Source of the DNA: Prosopocoilus inquinatus
Lineage: Eukaryota; Arthropoda; Insecta; Coleoptera; Lucanidae
Direction: 5' to 3'
Length of the DNA: 64,000 nt
Assembly (NCBI GenBank): GCA_036172665.1
Contig: CM069870.1
Span: 40,754,001 to 40,818,000 of the forward strand
The notes under the pieces were generated by a model, which saw only the letters and a list, made by a program, of their open reading frames with translations, was not told where the DNA came from and did no database searches. Made by a program: the position numbers and the translations under genes. This document shows, piece by piece, positions 22,011-32,628 of the stretch (position 1 is its first letter; the number at the start of each line of letters is the position of its first letter).

Positions 22011-22475
22011 AAAATTTTTGTCCAGGCTGTTTTAGTAACGCTAGCGCTAGGAGTAATTGTAAATTTGGCGCGAATGAAATGTCACATGTTGTCGATGTCA
22101 ATTGCTTTAGTGATGGCGGTGATTTTGAACGTTTAAGTAAAATAAAGAACTGGCACAAATATAATGGGTTAAATCAAATTGTCCGTCAAATAAACGTTGT
22201 TGATGATTAAATTATTTTTGTGTGACCAGTGAATAGTCTCTAATATAAACAGAGTTTGAGAAAAATGGACCTCGCAAGATCTGCAAAAGAACATTTACTT
22301 GTGTAGTTATTGGATGTAATTCATGTTCCACTCATACCAAATTTCCTTCAATTTGGAATTGGGGCTGCTAATTTAGGTAACGAAGCTCTGTGACAGTTTC
22401 GATGCAAGAAGATGTGTACGCGTCTCACTGATGAAAGGTTAGCATTACCGTTAGCATCATAACAATCCATAATAT
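22011..22475. other. Unassigned sequence between elements C and D
   Basis: A plus-strand frame (about 22040-22210) reads CKFGANEMSHVVDVNCFSDG and so on but I do not recognise it. The stretch ends AACAATCCATAATAT, the target of element D. It may be host sequence or an older repeat. Confidence 0.35.
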
Positions 22476-22853
22476 TGTCACAAATGATGCTAAGGTAGGT
22501 ATCAATTATTGTTATAACTGTTTTAATTAATTAGTTATAAATTTGGATAAATGATTTGCTGACTTCAGCAGGCAGGCATAATAAAACCGCTAGGAAAACG
22601 CGTCGCGGGTACAGACAGATAGACAGACAGACGGGTGTGTGTGTGCGGTGCCGTGGACGTCACCTGGCGGTTACCGGGCTCTGCTTGCTGAAGGGATTCT
22701 TTGAGTTTTTGCAAATAAACCGCTTCTGAAAGGTATGGTTATTTTTATTTTTAACTTTCCAGCATTCCATTAAGGTACCTCCGCTACTAGCTAGCGACTG
22801 CTCCCTCTGAGCAACCCCCCTTTGCGACCCTTGATCTTACCAGGGTCGTGACA
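22476..22853 (+). repeat. D 5' LTR (378 bp)
   Basis: TGTCACAAATGATGC ... AGGGTCGTGACA. It contains a GACA/GT-rich stretch and CTTGCTGAAGGG. The partner is at 32642-33017. The two differ by three substitutions and a GT-repeat length change. Confidence 0.93.
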
Positions 22854-23408
22854 AGTGGTGGAGGCGCCTTAAGCGATCTATTTTATTTTATTTTTTTTTG
22901 TAATGCAAAAATGTAATTTAACGAATTTGTTTGAAAAGTTTTTTTGGATTCGTTTAAGCACCACTTTTTCGTGTACTTACATAGAAAAATTTAGGATGAT
23001 ATTATTCTGTTACTTATTTTGTTTCAAATAACGGTAACTATTTTCAAGTAATTTTAATACAATGTTAATAGTATTTCTCCGATTTATATATATATGTTTT
23101 CGGTTATTTATAATCATGACTTGTTTTAAACAAAATTTAATAATAATAATAATAATATGTGCGGGAATGAAAATAAAATAATTTATTGTAATATTTTAAT
23201 TATTTACGTTAATGAAATTTTTTTTCTGATGACGGAGGCAAGCGGATGGTGTCGAATTCTGAAACCGCGAACGTAACAGGAAATGCGTGAAGTTACATTA
23301 TTTGCATTTTTACTTTACGTAATAAGATTCCGTAATTGCGCTACAAATGACACGTATTTAATTTCTTTTTTTTCCTTCATAAAATAACGGACATTGACTT
23401 GAAGACAT
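22854..23408 (+). other. D leader between LTR and gag
   Basis: Begins with the primer-binding site and is AT-rich and non-coding, with an AAT microsatellite near 23140. In errantiviruses the env mRNA is spliced from a donor in such a leader; I cannot fix the donor here. Confidence 0.6.
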
Positions 23409-24728
23409 ATGGATAAACGACAAAAACCTAAGACTCGTTCACAAAGCAAAGAAGACGACAAAAATAAATACGATATAGAGATAAATTTGGAAAAGGATGT
23501 ATTTTTCCCTAGCGCGAGGAGCTCGCTAATTCCGCGTTCTCCTAGTCAAACACCCGTTCCTGCCGCAAGTGAATATTTAGAACCCGTGGTTCCTCCAATT
23601 TCATCGATAGTTACTACAATTAATGAACCGACCACTCTTACAGTTCTTCCGGAAAGTACTCCTCCAGAAATAAATAAATTTAAATGCCTTTCCGATAATT
23701 CAGAAATACCCCCGCCGCCGCCGCCCTCAAGTTTCTCTATTAACAGTGTACTACCCCCCGAAATTGCTTTTGACCGAGATAATAATTCATCAAAAATGTT
23801 CGAGTCAGTTCGTATGACAAATGATAACTCTTATGACGAGGTGGTTGGCTCAGAAATTACCCCAAATTCTAATATCAAAAAAACCGGTGCCATTCCAAAA
23901 TCAACAAGATTCCAGTTGCCAACAGAAACAATTAATGAATCTGTGAGATTTCCTCAAGCTAATTCTAGAAAAAGTTCTAAACCAGTTAGGGATGCTCACA
24001 TAGCGGACACTTTTATTTTAGAATCACAAGAATCTCATAATTTCTCAAACAGTAATCCTGCTACAGTCAATAACACATTATCAATGTTACTTCAAAATCG
24101 AACTCCTACAAAACCGAAATATTTCCCACCACCTATTTTTGATCCGTCCTCCGATGACGCAATTTTTTTCTTAAAAAACTATAAATTAGCTGCACAGTCG
24201 AACGCGTGGGATGATACACTTCAATTATGTTATTTTGGTAATTCTTTACGAAATTCGGCTGCAGTGTGGTTCCGGGAATTTGTTAAAAGACATCCAAATG
24301 CCGACTGGACATTGACAACAAAAGAATTTAAAAACAAATTTATCGGTCCGAGTTACGATACAGATATTGAAGCTAGATTAATTTCTCGCAGACAACAAAC
24401 AGATGAGCAATTAATAACATATTACTACAATATTTTAGACTTATGTTACGAGGTTAACCCAAATATGGCCGAAACGGACATTATTAAACGAGTTCTTGCA
24501 GGGTTATTACCATATCACAGATATTTGATAAATTTAACGCGTCCTTCATCGCTCGGGGAAATTGAAAATTTCATTGAATATGTAGCTGAAACAGAACGAG
24601 AAGGTCACTCTTTCAAAACAGAGATACTGCCGAAAACCATAAGTAAACTGAATGGTTCTACGTCACAGAACTCACATTCGGTACAAAATTCACAATTTCT
24701 ACAAAATTCACAAGTTTTAACAATATAA
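23409..24728 (+). CDS. D Gag
   Basis: 439 codons, intact. The N-terminal half is Pro- and Ser-rich and probably disordered (PPPPPPSSF). The capsid-like part runs from about residue 230 (PPPIFDPSSDDAIFFLKNYK, AVWFREFVKRHPNADWT, RLISRRQQTDEQLITYYYN, RVLAGLLPYHRYLINL). There is no CCHC knuckle, as in the gypsy errantivirus group. It ends in a Gln/Asn/Ser-rich tail and a double stop TAATAA. The following protease frame is in the same phase, so pol would need read-through or the stop may be a mutation. Confidence 0.88.
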   Translation: MDKRQKPKTRSQSKEDDKNKYDIEINLEKDVFFPSARSSLIPRSPSQTPVPAASEYLEPVVPPISSIVTTINEPTTLTVLPESTPPEINKFKCLSDNSEIPPPPPPSSFSINSVLPPEIAFDRDNNSSKMFESVRMTNDNSYDEVVGSEITPNSNIKKTGAIPKSTRFQLPTETINESVRFPQANSRKSSKPVRDAHIADTFILESQESHNFSNSNPATVNNTLSMLLQNRTPTKPKYFPPPIFDPSSDDAIFFLKNYKLAAQSNAWDDTLQLCYFGNSLRNSAAVWFREFVKRHPNADWTLTTKEFKNKFIGPSYDTDIEARLISRRQQTDEQLITYYYNILDLCYEVNPNMAETDIIKRVLAGLLPYHRYLINLTRPSSLGEIENFIEYVAETEREGHSFKTEILPKTISKLNGSTSQNSHSVQNSQFLQNSQVLTI

Positions 24729-24785
24729 TAAAGCGCAGGGAAACCGGAACGGACAGAATTTCACGAGGCCCTAAATTCTGTCCTG

Positions 24786-25361
24786 TTGGAATCAAACGGC
24801 GAGGGCCTAAGTAATAATAATAAAAATGTTAATAAAGGTCACAGTAAAAATTGGACATTTTATAATACAACGCCAGCCACCGTAGCGCCTGTATTTTTAA
24901 AAGATACGAATATACTTGAAATTAAAGGAAAAGTAAACAATAAATATATAACAGCGATATTAGATACTGGCTCATCATACAATTTAGTAAGACCTTGTTT
25001 TGCCAATAAAATTTCTCCTTTAAAAGAGGAATTAATCCTAAATACAATAAATAATTATCACGTTTATCCTATAGGTATAACTGAAATCGTAATTAACATA
25101 AACGAAGAAAGCTATCCTATAAAAGCTTTAGTTGTTGATAAATTAGCACCACATATTATTTTAGGGTATCCCTTTTTGAAGGACAATCAGGCCAATATAA
25201 ATTTCATTAATAATACTGTAACTTTTAAAAAAGACCGCATAAAAATGTTTAAGAACGACACGGAGGTTGACTTTGGAAGTAACACGATAGCGAACGACGG
25301 TCAGCAGCGTTCTAGTATTAGCATAGGTCAGGATACCCCACATATTTTCAAAGAAAATTAA
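24786..25361 (+). CDS. D retropepsin (protease)
   Basis: 191 codons in the same phase as gag. The active-site motif is ILDTGSSYNLV at about residue 58, and the C-terminal motif is PHIILGYPFLKDN. The upstream bases 24729-24785 are open, so the real protease frame starts earlier. It ends at TAA (25359-25361), after which the same frame continues into the macro domain; the intact element therefore probably had one longer pol frame. Confidence 0.85.
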   Translation: MESNGEGLSNNNKNVNKGHSKNWTFYNTTPATVAPVFLKDTNILEIKGKVNNKYITAILDTGSSYNLVRPCFANKISPLKEELILNTINNYHVYPIGITEIVININEESYPIKALVVDKLAPHIILGYPFLKDNQANINFINNTVTFKKDRIKMFKNDTEVDFGSNTIANDGQQRSSISIGQDTPHIFKEN

Positions 25362-26372
25362 GACTTTTCCATTAGTTACGAAAAATGTTTTTCAGATTTT
25401 GTTAAGCATTCTCAATCAACGTTAACGTATTCAAATATTAAGGAAGAATGCGGAGATTTATTTAAAACATTCAAACAATACAGTTTAGCTCATTGTGTGG
25501 CGCGAGATTTTCAAATGTCCTCGGGAATCGCAAGGGTTTTTAAAGAAAAATTTAACAATGTTACGCAACTTAAAAAACAAAATCCTAAAGTGGGAGGTTT
25601 AGCATTCCTCAAAATCAATAAGCGTTTTATATATTATTTAGTCACAAAAAACAAGTCAAATGAAAAACCTACTTATGAAGCAATTTTTAATAGCTTATGC
25701 AATTTGAAAAAACACATGACAATAAACGAGATCAATAAATTAGCAATACCCAAAATTGCCTGTGGGTTAGATGGATGTAAATGGGATATAATAAAAAATA
25801 TGATCTTGTATGTCTTCAAAAATTCCAATATTAATATCAAAATATATCATTTAAACAAGGAAACGGAAACAGAAGCATCCAATACCATACAAAATAGTAG
25901 CGTTGATCTATGGAATACATTACCTGATCAAGAAATTGTAAATGAAATTTCGAACAATAAAATAATTAAAGTTAAACTATGTGAAGACGTAGTTATTGCA
26001 CGAAAATGTAATAAAAAATGTCACGTTACAATAGATAATTTAAATAACAATGAGAAAGTAACATTTTACACTTTCTTTCCTAGAATGGAGTTTCTGAATA
26101 AAAATAAATTAGAATTAAGCGATCCTTTTGAATTTCTGGGTGACCATCAAATAAATATTTTTAATTATGGAAACTTTGCTTCCACATTACGTAAAGGAAC
26201 AGTATTGGGTTATTTATACAAAACTGATGACTTTGTTAATGACACAGCCGACAATGAAGAAAATTTTGATTTTAACAAAAACTTTGTTTGTAATGTACAA
26301 AGTGAACAACACTTTAATATTAGTGCTGAATTGGGCGATAAAGAAAAACAAAGGTTAAGTAAATTACTTTGA
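25362..26372 (+). CDS. D macro domain (TARG1/OARD1-like) and pre-RT linker
   Basis: Same phase as protease; the first Met is 25497 but the domain starts near 25435 (EECGDLFK). Visible motifs: YSLAHCVARDFQMSSGIARVF (in two parts), FIYYLVTKNK, KPTYEAIFNSL and KLAIPKIACGLDG. They follow the fold order of the TARG1/OARD1 macro domain. Human TARG1 removes ADP-ribose from proteins using Lys84 and Asp125; the equivalents here are the Lys of LVTK and the Asp of CGLD, both present. From about 25870 the frame becomes the linker that precedes RT in this group (FPRMEFLNKNKLELSDPFEF). A TGA at about 26370 separates it from RT in the same phase. A cellular role in reversing host ADP-ribosylation is inference. 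Confidence 0.85.
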   Translation, partial: DFSISYEKCFSDFVKHSQSTLTYSNIKEECGDLFKTFKQYSLAHCVARDFQMSSGIARVFKEKFNNVTQLKKQNPKVGGLAFLKINKRFIYYLVTKNKSNEKPTYEAIFNSLCNLKKHMTINEINKLAIPKIACGLDGCKWDIIKNMILYVFKNSNINIKIYHLNKETETEASNTIQNSSVDLWNTLPDQEIVNEISNNKIIKVKLCEDVVIARKCNKKCHVTIDNLNNNEKVTFYTFFPRMEFLNKNKLELSDPFEFLGDHQINIFNYGNFASTLRKGTVLGYLYKTDDFVNDTADNEENFDFNKNFVCNVQSEQHFNISAELGDKEKQRLSKLL

Positions 26373-26387
26373 AATAATAACGACATT

Positions 26388-27482
26388 ATGGCATGGGATT
26401 CATCAATGTTAGGACTGACACATTTAACCGAACACACAATTGACATTGGAAATAATGCACCGGTAAAATCGCGTCCTTATAGAGTGAGCCTTAAAGAAAG
26501 AAATATCATTTCAAATCAAATTCAAGAAATGTTGGAGTTAGGTATAATTCGTCCTTCAGATAGTCAGTTTGCAAGCCCAGTGGTCTTAGTTAAAAAACCT
26601 GACAACACCTACCGTTTCTGTGTCGACTACAGAAAACTAAATGCAATTACAACCAAATTCGCTTATCCGCTGCCCCTAATCGATGACATTTTAAATTTTC
26701 TCGGCGGAAATAGTTATTTTACAACTTTAGATTTAAATAGCGGTTATTGGCAGTGTGCGATTAAAGAAGAGGATAAGCATAAATCAGCGTTCATAACGAA
26801 TGACGGATTATTTGAATTTAATAGACTTAGTTTCGGTCTCTGTAATGCTCCGGGAACTTTCCAGAGATTAACGGATATAGTTTTTAAAGATCTAAAATGG
26901 AAAGAGGTCGCTATTTATTTAGATGATATAATAGTAGTAAGTAAAACTTTTGATGAACATTTAGATCGATTAAATAACGTTTTCCAATGCATCAGAAATG
27001 CAGGTCTAACTCTAAAACCTGTTAAATGTAAGTACGCTTATAAAAACATACATATTCTAGGATTTAACATCTCTGGTAATGGTATTCAACCAGACAATCG
27101 AAAAGTTGAGGCGGTAATTTCTTTTCTAACTCCAAAAAAGGTTAAAGATGTGCAGAGTTTCTTAGGTTTATGCAATTACTACAGAAGATTCATTCCTGGT
27201 TTCTCAATTATAGCTAAACCTCTTTATAATATTATCGGATCTAAGTCGAATTTCATCTGGGAAAGATCTCAAGAAACTGCATTTAATATACTGAAATCTA
27301 AGCTTGCAAGTCCACCTCTTTTACATCATTTCAATCCATTGGCGGATACAGAATTACACGTAGATGCTAGTGGTGTGGGTATTGGAGCTGTTCTACTTCA
27401 AAGAGATCATATATCTGGTAAACTTTATCCTTTGTCTTATATTTCTCGCACTCTAACTCCGTATGAGAAAATTATACAATAA
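26388..27482 (+). CDS. D reverse transcriptase and start of RNase H
   Basis: 364 codons, same phase as gag and protease. RT motifs are complete: RPSDSQFASPVVLVKK, FCVDYRKLN, TTLDLNSGYWQ, FGLCNAPGTFQRL and catalytic IYLDDIIVVS. The RNase H start LHVDASGVGIGAVLLQ follows. The frame is lost at 27480 in EKIIQ; the next phase carries on with SELECLAAVW, so one base has been gained or lost. Confidence 0.9.
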   Translation: MAWDSSMLGLTHLTEHTIDIGNNAPVKSRPYRVSLKERNIISNQIQEMLELGIIRPSDSQFASPVVLVKKPDNTYRFCVDYRKLNAITTKFAYPLPLIDDILNFLGGNSYFTTLDLNSGYWQCAIKEEDKHKSAFITNDGLFEFNRLSFGLCNAPGTFQRLTDIVFKDLKWKEVAIYLDDIIVVSKTFDEHLDRLNNVFQCIRNAGLTLKPVKCKYAYKNIHILGFNISGNGIQPDNRKVEAVISFLTPKKVKDVQSFLGLCNYYRRFIPGFSIIAKPLYNIIGSKSNFIWERSQETAFNILKSKLASPPLLHHFNPLADTELHVDASGVGIGAVLLQRDHISGKLYPLSYISRTLTPYEKIIQ

Positions 27483-28278
27483 GTGAATTAGAATGTTTGG
27501 CTGCAGTTTGGGCAGTTGAGTACTTCAGATCGTATCTTTGGGGCTTACAAAATTTCATAAAGTAACTGATCACCATTCTCTTTGCTGGCTTCAATCATTA
27601 AAAACTCCCGGTAGCAGGTTAGTTCGATGGGCACTCAAATTAATGGAATATTCGTATAAAATTTTTCATAAAAAAGGATCCGCAAATAAGGATGCAGATG
27701 CTCTTTCTAGATATCCCTGTACGGAGGCAACTACATTCGATCAATCTAAAGCTTTAGAGGTTCCATCTTTTTTAATTTCAACAAAGGAATTAATCAACTT
27801 ACAATCTAAGGATGCACGAATACAAGAGATTATTGCAGCTATTAACGATGAACAATTCGGTGGACCGGCTTTACAAAGGGCAGCTAAAAATTTTGAAATT
27901 ATAAACGGCATTTTATATAAAATTCAACCAAACACAGAAACGAAATTATTAGTTATACCAGCAGATATACGCGCAGAAATTTTATATAATAATCACGATG
28001 AACCTATTAGCGGACATTTAGGAATTTCTCGAACATTAGACAAAATTAGAAAAAAATACTTTTGGGAAGGTATGAAGCGCGATGTAGAAAAATATATTAA
28101 GGGATGTCCTGATTGCCAAATCCGTAAAGGGTTAAATCAAAAACCTGCAGGATTATTAAATCCGATCGAAGTAGGAAATCCTTTCGAAATGGTTGGTTGG
28201 TATAGATCTTCTAGGCCCTTTTCGAAAAAGCAATTCTGGTTGTACATTTATCGTTGTGGCGACAGATTATGCGACTAG
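27483..28278 (+). pseudogene. D RNase H end and integrase zinc domain
   Basis: After the shift, SELECLAAVWAVEYF is read first and another shift lies near 27535-27545. The main frame (27538-28278) contains VTDHHSLCWL, the ADALSRYP end of RNase H and an intact HHCC zinc domain (HDEPISGHLGISRT ... CPDCQIRK). It runs out of phase at about 28190, where the integrase core resumes in the next frame. Confidence 0.82.
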
Positions 28279-29029
28279 GTGGGCGGAGGCCAAAGCTCTT
28301 CCTAATGGTAAAGCAGAAGCTGTTGTAAAATTTATCATACAGCAGATCATTTGTCGACATGGTTCACCACAAAAGTTACTCAGCGACAGGGGAGCTGTCT
28401 TCATGTCACGTCTCGTCACAGAGTTATTAAGGTTGCTAGGCACAGGGAGTAGTTTTGCTACAGCTTACAAACCCTCTACCAACGGACTCACCGAACGGCT
28501 AAACAAAACGTTGGCAGACATGTTGAGTAAATATTGTTCCACGTCTCAAAAGGATTGGGATGTCTTCCTTCCTCATTGCGTATTTGCGTATAATACCACT
28601 CGTCAGGAAACTATCAAATGTAGCCCTTTCTCTTTAGTTTATGGCAGAGAACCTGTTTTACCGTCCGATGCTCAAATAAATCAATTAATGACAACTGATT
28701 TTGCATTGCGTAATCAAAAAGCAATTATAAAGTTAAGAGAAGAAGTTCGTAATAATATTATTAAACAACAAAAAATTGATAAAACACGATATGACGAAAA
28801 ACATCGTAATGCGAGTTTTGAAGTAGGAGATAAGGTAAAATTAAAAGTGTTCATCAGACAAGTAGGAAAGAGCGACAAGTTACAACCAAAATATTTTGGC
28901 CCATATACGATAGTTGAAAAACGAAATAACTTAAATTACGTTATAGAATCGGGAAAAGGCAAAAAGGCCAAACGAGAGACAGTTCACATTTCGCGTTTAG
29001 CTCCTTATTACGAAAAATGGACGCCATAA
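28193..29029 (+). CDS. D integrase core and C-terminal domain
   Basis: 278 codons. The DDE triad is visible: IDLLGPF, LLSDRGAVF and NGLTERLNKTL. The C-terminal barrel has VGDKVKLKVFIRQV and YFGPYTIVEKRNNLNYVI, ending LAPYYEKWTP. The start Met is internal; it should be joined in phase to the zinc domain by one frameshift. There is no macro domain after this integrase, unlike element B2. Confidence 0.87.
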   Translation: MVGIDLLGPFRKSNSGCTFIVVATDYATRWAEAKALPNGKAEAVVKFIIQQIICRHGSPQKLLSDRGAVFMSRLVTELLRLLGTGSSFATAYKPSTNGLTERLNKTLADMLSKYCSTSQKDWDVFLPHCVFAYNTTRQETIKCSPFSLVYGREPVLPSDAQINQLMTTDFALRNQKAIIKLREEVRNNIIKQQKIDKTRYDEKHRNASFEVGDKVKLKVFIRQVGKSDKLQPKYFGPYTIVEKRNNLNYVIESGKGKKAKRETVHISRLAPYYEKWTP

Positions 29030-29185
29030 GTTTTTACTTAAATAAACAAATAAATAATAAGTTTAATTTTAAGGGGATATAATTAAGTATTTTTATCATA
29101 CGTTGGATTTTTTTTCCTCCAATTGAAGTGTAGACTGTATATATAAATAAAGAATTGTTACAGGGTCATAAGCAAGAAAATTGAA

Positions 29186-31087
29186 ATGGAGTTATATTAT
29201 TTCTTATACTTGATATTTTTCACATTTGGATATGGAGAAGAAGACGTAAAAATTCCATATAAAGTCGAATCGTTAGAAAAAACATCAGGAATTTTATTTG
29301 AAGATGTAGGTAATTTATATCTGACTAATACTTTTTGGAATATTATTACTTACATAGATTTAGAGTCATACGATGATAAATTTGTTCAACTGAAAAATAT
29401 GTTTAGGGAAACAACAGAAATCTGTAATGAGCCTTTGCTTGAGAAAAATGAACTATGTGGCAATTACATTAATTTAATAAATCAAACTATGAATCGGGTC
29501 ACTTGGGAAAGAAATGTAATACCAAGTTTCATTGGCCACATTCGAGTAAAAAGAGGGTATTTTGATATTGTAGGTAAAGCTTCAAAAGTTTTGTTTGGAA
29601 CCTTAACTACAGAAGATGAAGAACATTTCGAGAAAGCAATAGGAGCATTGACAAAAAACGAAAAACAAATGAGTAAAATTTTAGCCAAACAAACTTCTGT
29701 CGTTAAATCAACTTTGGATTCTTTAAATAATACTATTGGTCATTTTCAGCACAATGAAAAAATTATTCTCGAAAATTTTCAAAAATTAAAATTTTTGGTA
29801 AACAGTACTTTAACCGACATCGATTTTATTTATAAAATAGATAGACGACTGAAGGATCATGTAGCTTTGCTAACTCTTTTAATTGATCAATAGCAGTTAG
29901 AAACAACGAATCTTGTAAATGTATTAGTTGCTGCGAAGCAAGGAATTTTGCACCTCTTATTAATTACACCCACGACTATCATGGAACAACTAAATACAAT
30001 TATTAACCATATTCCACCAGGGCTAAAATTATCATTTAATATTTTAGATCATGAGGATAATACACTTTTGTGGCGAATTTTAAAGGTAAACGTTTTTATT
30101 CTACAATCAAAATTGAATTGTGCTTTAAAAATTCCATTAGTTCATGTAAATCCTTACCTTCTATTTAAAACTGTATCAGTTCCAATTAGACTACGTGACA
30201 ACAACTTTATATTTATTAACAATTAATTTGGATATTTAGCAATTAATGAACTGCACAATAAATATTTTCATTTAGATGAAAGTGAATTTCAGAATTGTTT
30301 TATTTCAGAAAACAGAAACTACATTTTAAATTATGAAAAACCAATATTATCTGACTCAACAATCATGTGAAGTTCAGTTATTTCGGCCACTGAAAGAATT
30401 GCCCAATGTATGTGAAAGACATATCATTTATTTGAATAGAACAAAATTTATTGAGTCAGGCGTTTATAACTCGTGGATTTTCGTAGCACCAAACAGAGAA
30501 ACAATGACTGTTAATTGCAAAAATAACCAAAAAATTGAGTATATAGAATTATGGGGTACAGGAAGAATTACACTATCTGAAGAGTGCAAAGGGTTTTCCA
30601 AAAACATAATTTTAAATCCAGTTCATTCAGTTAAGTTTACAAAAAGTATTCAATATTCATCACGCTGGAAATTCTTTCATTACAACACAACAGAAAAAAA
30701 TTAATAAATCCATTGATTGCTGACCTTGACAAAATAAATTTTTATAAGTTGGAAGACTTAGTTAAAGGAAGTAGGCTAAAAGAAAACAGTAGAAATTTAG
30801 ATGAGGTGTTAAAAGATATTGACGATCTAGATTTAAATTTTAATTTCAGAAGAAACACACACATAGGATTCATTACCACGGGCACGGTATTAACTGTAAT
30901 TGGTATAGTTATTATAATTTGGTGTTATTTAAAATTAAGAACATGTTGTGCAAATAAAGTGACAAGAAGGGATTCGCAAGGAATTGTTGGTTCAAAACAG
31001 TACGATGAGGGAATCTTTGTCTTGCCAGACTGGAGAAGTTGTAAGATTAATCTTAAAGCATCTACATCAGAGTCGAGTCTACATTAA
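29186..31087 (+). pseudogene. D env: errantivirus/baculovirus-F-like envelope, broken
   Basis: The first block (29186-29893) begins with a hydrophobic signal-like segment (YYFLYLIFFTFGYG), then contains a furin-like RVKR at about residue 123, followed by GYFDIVGKASKVLFG, the typical place of the fusion peptide, and a helical region. A TAG ends it at 29893. Further blocks (29948-30226, 30333-30704, 30713-31087) continue in shifted frames. The last has a membrane segment (GTVLTVIGIVIIIWCYL) and a short basic tail. At least one stop and two shifts disrupt it. The order and motifs match the F-like envelope family known from insect errantiviruses. Confidence 0.85.
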
Positions 31088-31860
31088 CTAGGACTGCAGC
31101 CTAGTAAGTTAGAATCGAAGATGTAAGGGTCTCCTGTAAATAATTACAAAGCAAATGAGTGGGTACGCAATTTATGTAAATTAATAGTAAAAGAAATGAT
31201 TAAATGGGTTAATATTAAAGTAATAACACTTGAAAGTATGAAATGGCCTAATTATTAAATATTTTACAGTGAGTAATTGTAGTTGAAAAGAGTAAGAACT
31301 GAACTTTTCAACTGCAAAATTTTACTTAACAAGTATTTTGTATATTCGAAAAAAGTAAAGAATGAAATTTTCGATTACATTAATACTAAGTTAGTACTAT
31401 AAGAAAGAAAATGAAAGAGAATGAATCTTTATAAAAGTATATTATGTTATGTAAGACAAAATATTTCTTATGTATTAGCCATATGGACTAATTGCTTGAA
31501 AGTATTAAATATGTATTGTATGCTCGAAAAGAGTAAAGAATGAAATTTTCGATGACATAAGTTAAAGTACGTACACTATATGTTTATTAGAATAATCTAC
31601 ATATTAACAAGGCTACCCAATGTTTTAATCCAAAGTGTTGTATGAATATATAAATTGCACACACTAAAATTATTCAAACTATCCAAATACGTATTTTAAT
31701 GTCGTTTATAACAGAACCTTTAAATGAATCCTAGATTATAATAATAAAAAAAAAAAAATTAAATTGTATAAATACAATAATAAATGTGTGTGTAAATTCA
31801 TTAGAGGTTTATTTAGTATTAATTAATATTAATTTTTATTATTATTTACTTTTGTTTTTG
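31088..31860 (+). other. D 3' region with four similar hairpins
   Basis: AT-rich and non-coding. Perfect short stems with similar loops: 31281-31313 (AGTTGAAAAG with CTTTTCAACT), 31346-31374 and 31524-31552 (TCGAAAA with TTTTCGA), and a weaker one near 31412-31432 (AAAGA with TCTTT). Loops contain variants of AGTAAAGAATGAA. The stems change together between copies, which suggests selected RNA structure. Confidence 0.55.
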
Positions 31861-32400
31861 TTTTAATTTTGCATGAACCGTACGGAGACGGACAAATTAC
31901 AAGGGAAAGGGATACACCCGACCGTCACAAAAAAACATGGGGATGAAACAGAGCCTCCAGAATTTGACCAAAATTGTTCCACAAAACTGGACAATCAACT
32001 ACAACCTCATGAATCTCCAGCACATTGCAGATGCCACGCCTGAATTGAGTAGGGCGTGCAAGGGTCTTGTTGGTCCTGTTCACACCATTTATCAAAGGAC
32101 AAGAGTACTTCTACTACAAGAGCCTAAGTTCATCAACAGCAAATCTGGGACAGGCCATTGAGGAACTCATTACCAACTACCATCAAAAGGTCCAATTTAA
32201 CTGCTTGCTGCTTTTGAAGAGGCCACTGAGCAAAAACCCGTAAACACTAACGTCGGGGAGCCTAAAAAGCCACTGGTCAACAACGCCGGAGAACTTGGTG
32301 GTTACGTAGAAGATTTTGGTGGATTGTCCTGTGACAAACTAACGTAAAGGGATTCCCTTTCCACAAACTGCTAAAGTGTCCGTCCGAACTCTAAAACTAA
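31861..32400 (+). other. GC-richer, gene-like segment between env and 3' LTR of D
   Basis: Codon-like composition differs from the AT-rich element. One frame (31937-32161) reads MGMKQSLQNLTKIVPQNW and continues to SRACKGLVGPVHTIYQ. A neighbouring frame then reads FIKGQEYFYYKSLSSS and QAIEELITNYHQKVQFNC; another reads AAFEEATEQKPVNTNVG. I do not recognise the family. It may be a broken captured gene or accessory frame. Confidence 0.35.
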
Positions 32401-32628
32401 AACTGTGAGTGCGGTTTTGAGTAAAATTAATTTTTATTGCGTTTATTTTTCACTTACATACGTGTTTTATGTAGATAGTTTACAGTTTTTCATATGTCTT
32501 TTTTACTTTTAGATTGATTCGTATATGTAAACCTAGTATCATTTGTGGCTATTCAATCGTTACCTTTTTAATAAAAACGATATGGTAATTGTATCCATTA
32601 AGAAACGGTCAGGAGACGTTTTTTCTCC

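Noticed and set aside
22290..22400. Possible THAP-like peptide (VVIGCNSCSTHTKFPSI)
   Set aside because: The frame stops soon after and the conserved Trp spacing is not met; too weak beside the clear THAP exons at 55159 and 56674.
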